Origin: an uncultured Lachnospiraceae bacterium
GTDB taxonomy: Bacteria > Bacillota > Clostridia > Lachnospirales > Lachnospiraceae
DNA length: 59,609 nucleotides
Direction: 5' to 3'
NCBI GenBank assembly: GCA_947175175.1
Contig: CAMWLV010000003.1
Location: 1-59,609 of the forward strand
Shown here: piece by piece, positions 55,322 through 59,609 of the stretch
How positions within the stretch are numbered: the stretch's first letter is position 1
Layout of the letters: every line of letters begins with the position of its first letter
Position numbers and translations under genes: made by a program
Notes under the pieces: generated by a model
The model's input: only the letters and a program-made list of their open reading frames with translations
Databases searched by the model: none
What the model was told of the DNA's origin: nothing

Positions 55322-56812
55322 TTAAAATTGGAAGTAAATGAACTGGGACGCATCATAACCTTCACCGTATACACCAAACACAAGTATCATTACCAGCAGC
55401 ACGGCCACAAACACATACTGCACTGCAAGGCACTGCTCCTTTACAAGTGTATCAAACAAAGCCTTCTTTCTGACATAATACAGATCCACTACCAGCAGAA
55501 TCAGTATTCCAATCCACATGACACCCATTTCCTTTCTGTCAAGTCCCAGATAGTACATGGATTCATCAAACAGAGACCACACATCAAAGGTCATAAATAG
55601 CCGCTGTATATAATAGACTGCATCCTTTACAGTCTCAGCCCGGAAAAATACCATCGACAACGCAAACAGGAAAAAAGTGCATACTCCCTGAAATAGCTGA
55701 TAAACAAAAGTTTTCACACGCACATGAAAAAAGGTCTGAAACCTCGCCTTTACTGGCTTGAGCATATCACCCACAATAATATACAACCCTTGTATTGCGC
55801 CCCACGCCACAAAATGCCAGCTCGCACCGTGCCAGAATCCGCTCAATATAAATGTCACCATATTGTTAAAATACATGCGCGGCTTAGAACATCTGCTGCC
55901 GCCCATGGGTATGTAGACATAATCCCGAAACCATGAGCTCAATGACACATGCCAATGTCTCCAAAGTTCCTTGATACTTTTTGAGAAAAATGGCGCCTCG
56001 AAATTTGCCATCAATTCGATTCCCAAGAGCTTTGCCGCCCCCATTGCGATCACGGAATAGCTTGCAAAATCACAGTAGAGCTGCACAGAAAACAGCACAC
56101 AGGCAAACAAAAGCGGCAGTCCGCTATACATATAATACATTTCGAACACATGATCAACAAGCATTGCTACCCGGTCCGCGATGACCATCTTCATAAAAAA
56201 GCCCCACAGCATCAGGAGCAGCCCACGTGTTATTTTATCAAAACTCCATGTTTTTTCATGCAGGACTTTCTCAAGCTGTCCCATCAGATGACCGCTTCTT
56301 TCGATGGGACCCGCCACAAGCTGCGGAAAAAACGAGACGAACAAGGCATATTGAATAAAATTCTTCTCCGCCTTCACTGTCCCCCGGTAAACGTCAATCG
56401 TATATCCCAGCGCCTGAAATGTATAAAATGAGATTCCGACAGGAAGGATAATATCAAGCCTCGATGCCTCTATCCTGATACCAAACACGGCAAAAAACGC
56501 TTCCGCTGTATCATGCAGAAAGTAAAAATATTTATAAAATACAAGAATCGCAAGATTCGTCACAATCCCCGCTGTCAGTAACAAAAGGCGTTTCCTTCGC
56601 TCCCGCCTCCCTATGCGGCCGATGAATATACCACACAGATATGTAATCACTGTTGATATCAAAATCAAGAGCGCGTATTTTGCATTCCATCCCATATAAA
56701 AATAGTAGCTTGCCAGCAATAACCAAAGCTGGCGGAGCTTCCTGGGTATCACATAAAACAACAATACCACAACCGGTAAAAATATTAAAAATTCAAAAGA
56801 AGTAAACTGCAT
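55322..56812 (-). CDS. MBOAT-family acyl carrier membrane protein (AlgI/DltB-like)
   Basis: A 496-residue protein with about eleven helices. LWRHWHVSLSSWFRDYVYIP and LSGFWHGASWHFVAWG carry the two conserved His regions of MBOAT O-acyltransferases. It passes an acetyl group across the membrane to the SGNH protein downstream. Length is normal for AlgI-type members. Confidence 0.92.
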   Translation of the reverse strand: MQFTSFEFLIFLPVVVLLFYVIPRKLRQLWLLLASYYFYMGWNAKYALLILISTVITYLCGIFIGRIGRRERRKRLLLLTAGIVTNLAILVFYKYFYFLHDTAEAFFAVFGIRIEASRLDIILPVGISFYTFQALGYTIDVYRGTVKAEKNFIQYALFVSFFPQLVAGPIERSGHLMGQLEKVLHEKTWSFDKITRGLLLMLWGFFMKMVIADRVAMLVDHVFEMYYMYSGLPLLFACVLFSVQLYCDFASYSVIAMGAAKLLGIELMANFEAPFFSKSIKELWRHWHVSLSSWFRDYVYIPMGGSRCSKPRMYFNNMVTFILSGFWHGASWHFVAWGAIQGLYIIVGDMLKPVKARFQTFFHVRVKTFVYQLFQGVCTFFLFALSMVFFRAETVKDAVYYIQRLFMTFDVWSLFDESMYYLGLDRKEMGVMWIGILILLVVDLYYVRKKALFDTLVKEQCLAVQYVFVAVLLVMILVFGVYGEGYDASQFIYFQF

Positions 56813-56830
56813 ATCTGCCCCCCATATCCT

Positions 56831-57871
56831 TTACGTCCCGCTGTTTCCAGTACTGCGGCGTATTTTATTGCGGTAAAAATAAAGCAGCTGAAAATAAAGC
56901 TTGAATTTAAGGGGGGACTGCATGTGCATCGCTGCAAGCTTCTTCTGTTCCTCGTCAAATGCATTCTGGTAATAAATATTGTCCTGAAAATCCGGGAACT
57001 CCTGTTTCATTCCATCTGCAATCTCTTTGAGGAACTTTAATCTGGTTTTCCTCACTCCAAGCATATAAGTAAAAAGTGTGTTCATATAATATATTTTTGA
57101 AAAAGCGAACTCAAACTCCTGCCTGTAAGGCTTGTAAATACCATATCTGCGCGCCTCCTCGATCAGGCGCTTTCCCATTGCAAGTCTCGCCTCACATTTC
57201 TCCAAACTGATTTCATGTACTGTGGAAGTCCCATGCTGATAATAATAGTAAAGAGGCTCATCCACTTTCTCGAAGTGCGTAAAGTGCAGCATCCAGATCG
57301 GTGAAGCACAATTATCCTCATAAAAAGACCTCTCCGGAAACCTCAGACCATACGCATCGATCACAGCTTTCAGATATACCTTGATCACCATGCTTCCCGG
57401 ATTCATGACAAGCTTTTTATAACGCTCGTGGTCAAGCACTCCGGTCTGGTCCGTCGTATTGTTGGGCATCAGCTTACCGATATTCATCGTATGCGTATCA
57501 ACCATGCAGTAATCGCATCCGACAACATCCGCGCCCGTTTTCTCCGCTTTTTTTATCAGCTTTTCGTACATGTCAGGTGCAACCCAGTCATCGGAATCGA
57601 CAAAACCAATCCATCTGCCGCGCGCGATGTCAAGCCCCTTATTGCGCGCGCCGCCCTGCTTGACATTCTCGTAGGACTGTACCGCCTTAAATTTCCATGG
57701 ATACTTGGACTCATATTCTTTGAGAATCATAAGCGATTCGTCCGTCGAGGCATCGTCTACTGCTATGATCTCATAGTCCGCAATCGTCTGATTGATCAGC
57801 GAGTCCAGGCAAAATCTGAGCTTATTGTCCGCCGCCATATTGTAAACAGGTACTATTATACTTAGCCTCAT
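56831..57871 (-). CDS. GT2-family glycosyltransferase
   Basis: A 346-residue GT-A enzyme. IIVPVYNMA, AVDDASTDES, GGARNKGLDIARG and FVDSDDWVAPDMYEKL are the classical inverting GT2 motifs, the last with the metal-binding Asp-x-Asp. The C-terminal third is helical and binds the acceptor. No membrane helix. It extends the lipid-linked oligosaccharide with an unknown sugar. The ribosome site is weak (GTAGG). Confidence 0.9.
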   Translation of the reverse strand: MRLSIIVPVYNMAADNKLRFCLDSLINQTIADYEIIAVDDASTDESLMILKEYESKYPWKFKAVQSYENVKQGGARNKGLDIARGRWIGFVDSDDWVAPDMYEKLIKKAEKTGADVVGCDYCMVDTHTMNIGKLMPNNTTDQTGVLDHERYKKLVMNPGSMVIKVYLKAVIDAYGLRFPERSFYEDNCASPIWMLHFTHFEKVDEPLYYYYQHGTSTVHEISLEKCEARLAMGKRLIEEARRYGIYKPYRQEFEFAFSKIYYMNTLFTYMLGVRKTRLKFLKEIADGMKQEFPDFQDNIYYQNAFDEEQKKLAAMHMQSPLKFKLYFQLLYFYRNKIRRSTGNSGT

Positions 57872-57892
57872 AACCTACCACCACTTTCCCTA

Positions 57893-57938
57893 CGCCACGT
57901 AACAGTTTCATATTCGTTTTCCTGTTGCCTTCGTGGCG
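57893..57938. repeat. Intergenic hairpin between the ABC and GT2 genes
   Basis: CGCCACG-TAACAG pairs with CTGTT-GCCTT-CGTGGCG around a 16-base loop. There is no T run on either strand, so it is not a standard terminator. Short segments (GTAACAGTT, CTTCGTGGCG) echo repeat X. Confidence 0.45.
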
Positions 57939-57966
57939 ATCCGATACCTAACACAATCTGCGTTTC

Positions 57967-59609
57967 CTAGCGTTCTCTTACAATACCGCCGTCCTCCACT
58001 CTAAATACCATATCACATTTCTCAATTGTCTGTAACCTGTGCGCAATAATAACAAGTGTTTTTTTACCATGCAGCCGGTTGATGGACTCCATGATCGCCG
58101 CCTCCGTGTCATTGTCCAGCGCCGAGGTCGCCTCATCCAGAATCATCACCTCTGGGTCATTGTAAAGTGCCCTCGCAATACCAATTCTCTGACGCTGCCC
58201 GCCAGAAAGCCTGATTCCACGCTCACCAATACCAGTATTCACACCCTCTGGCAGCGTCTTTACAAATTCGTCAAGCTGTGCTTCCTTCAAAGCATACCAA
58301 AGCTTTTCCTCATCAATCTCCTCCTCCGGGACGCCAAAAGCAACATTTTTCCTGATATCCGCATCCAGCAAAAAGATCATCTGCGGTATGTAGCCCACAT
58401 TGGCAAGCCACTCCCTGTAATGATCCTGTATATTCACATCATCTGCAAGCACACTGCCGCCCTGCAGCTTTAAGAGCCCTAACAAAATGTCAATAATTGT
58501 CGTCTTTCCGGCGCCGCTCGTCCCCACGATACCGATTGATCTGCCAATTGGAAAAGAAACCGTCGCATGGTCAAAGATCAGCTTGTCCGAATTGGGATAG
58601 TGGTACGTAATATCGGACAGTTTTACCTCCCTCGTGACAGGCAGCTTTTCTTTCGCGGCAACTGCATAGGAAATGTCTGTGTGTACCTCGTCCGTCTCCT
58701 CGACAAGATTATCGCTCACATTAAAGAAAAACGGTTCATTAAATGCCATGCTTGTCATCTGGTTATTAATACGGCTCGCTGCGGGCAAAAGCCTCATCGC
58801 CGCAATACCAAACGCTGCAAATAAGGAAACCATACCCGATACATCTGTTCCTATCACGATCAGCGCCATAATATAGCCCAGCAGCCCTGCCATACACACA
58901 GTCTCAATTAAAAGTTTCGGGGTGTTATTAAACAGGCTGAACCGCTCCATTGCCTTCACATAACCTTCTCCGACCTTGCAGTACTCGCCTATAAAATACT
59001 GCTCGCGCCCTGCGACCTTAATTTCCTTTATACCCTGTACAGTCTGTGAAATCCACGCAAACATGGACGCGCCATAGTCTTGATTTTCTTTGCCCGTGCG
59101 GTTCATGATCGGCTTGATGATATTCTTGATGACAACAAGTGTTACTACCAATAGCACTGCAATCACCACTGTCATGACTGGATCTTTTACAGCGAGCGCC
59201 ACAACCAGAAATACAGCAACAATCACCTCCGATGCGATCTGCAATACAGACATGATCAACGCGTACATATTGCTGACATCTGCAGTAATACTCCTCTGTA
59301 TCACAGATGTTTCTGCATCAAGATAATACTCATATTCGCGCCTGACAAAATTTTTCATCAGGCTCGATGCCGTCTTGAACTGGTTGCTGTACACAAACCG
59401 GTACAGATTCCTCTGCAGAAAAAACTGGAACACATTCTTTGCGATATATAATACGATCAAAAACAGAATCGCAAGAACGGAAAACTGCACTGTGTTCTGC
59501 AGGTGAAAGACATCACATATCACCTGATATTTTTCCCCCTGTTCCAGCGCAACCGGATCCAGGATCAGCTGTACCACATACATTACCATCATCACGGCTC
59601 CAGTTTCCA
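57967..59609 (-). CDS. ABC exporter, PglK-like lipid-linked oligosaccharide flippase (5' end outside window)
   Basis: At least 546 residues; the frame stays open to the window edge, so the first ~40-50 residues, with helix 1, are missing, and the GTG at 59595 used by the track is internal. The permease half (~1-300) is followed by the ATPase: GTSGAGKTT (Walker A), LSGGQRQRIGIARAL (signature), MILDEATSALD (Walker B) and the H-loop His in IIAHRL. The MRLLPAASRI segment at the end of the permease resembles PglK of Campylobacter. With no Wzx in the window, it is the likely flippase for the undecaprenyl-linked glycan. Confidence 0.85.
   Translation of the reverse strand, partial: ETGAVMMVMYVVQLILDPVALEQGEKYQVICDVFHLQNTVQFSVLAILFLIVLYIAKNVFQFFLQRNLYRFVYSNQFKTASSLMKNFVRREYEYYLDAETSVIQRSITADVSNMYALIMSVLQIASEVIVAVFLVVALAVKDPVMTVVIAVLLVVTLVVIKNIIKPIMNRTGKENQDYGASMFAWISQTVQGIKEIKVAGREQYFIGEYCKVGEGYVKAMERFSLFNNTPKLLIETVCMAGLLGYIMALIVIGTDVSGMVSLFAAFGIAAMRLLPAASRINNQMTSMAFNEPFFFNVSDNLVEETDEVHTDISYAVAAKEKLPVTREVKLSDITYHYPNSDKLIFDHATVSFPIGRSIGIVGTSGAGKTTIIDILLGLLKLQGGSVLADDVNIQDHYREWLANVGYIPQMIFLLDADIRKNVAFGVPEEEIDEEKLWYALKEAQLDEFVKTLPEGVNTGIGERGIRLSGGQRQRIGIARALYNDPEVMILDEATSALDNDTEAAIMESINRLHGKKTLVIIAHRLQTIEKCDMVFRVEDGGIVRER

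Overview
The window looks like a chromosomal segment of a Gram-positive anaerobe of the class Clostridia, most likely a Lachnospiraceae relative. The reasons are strong AGGAGG-type ribosome binding sites, sigma-A promoters with TTGACA/TATAAT spacing, short overlapping cistrons, a GLUG-repeat surface protein, an MMPL exporter and Gram-positive style polysaccharide genes. This is inferred from gene style; no marker gene for taxonomy is present.

Layout. (1) 1-400: the frameshifted 3' end of an unrecognised gene, then a near-consensus promoter. (2) 401-3565 (+): a large hybrid sensor kinase, ending in a bidirectional terminator shared with the convergent operon. (3) 3586-9967 (-): a GLUG-repeat, coiled-coil surface protein and an MMPL/RND-type exporter, overlapping by 17 nt, with one promoter and an adjacent palindromic operator-like site. 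(4) 10163-59609 (-): one very large extracellular glycan locus of about 33 genes, all leftward. It ends at a rho-independent terminator at about 10.2 kb and continues past the right edge of the window.

The glycan locus encodes several nucleotide-sugar routes: UDP-GalNAcA (WbpP/WbpO-like), a bacillosamine-type route (PglF/PglE, no PglD seen), dTDP-4-amino-4,6-dideoxygalactose (WecE; RmlA/B not in the window) and a complete pseudaminic acid route (PseB, C, H, G, I, F). A PIG-L deacetylase and a formyltransferase sit inside the Pse operon. A second formyltransferase, two carbohydrate-esterase-like proteins, an AsnB-like amidotransferase and a FemAB-like acyltransferase lie distally, so the glycan is probably rich in N-formyl, amide and aminoacyl decorations. 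Assembly would start with a PglC-like phosphoglycosyl transferase. Five GT4 and two GT2 enzymes follow, together with several GT-C-like membrane proteins fed by a GtrB-like enzyme, a Wzy-like polymerase, a PglK-like ABC flippase and an AlgI/AlgJ-like O-acetylation pair.

Internal promoters with good sigma-A spacing precede pseB (about 53.4 kb), wecE (about 42.7 kb) and, less certainly, the polymerase (about 33.8 kb). The Pse section (46.8-54 kb) is unusually rich in intergenic repeats. It holds three copies of a 161-164 bp palindromic MITE-like family (one supplies the C-terminus of the deacetylase), another 163 bp palindrome, and a tandem pair of structured elements whose hairpin stems differ in sequence yet keep pairing. 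A separate 60 bp two-hairpin repeat occurs twice, each time directly against a start codon. These elements, the GLUG/MMPL pair and the decorated-glycan enzymes are the parts most worth a second look.
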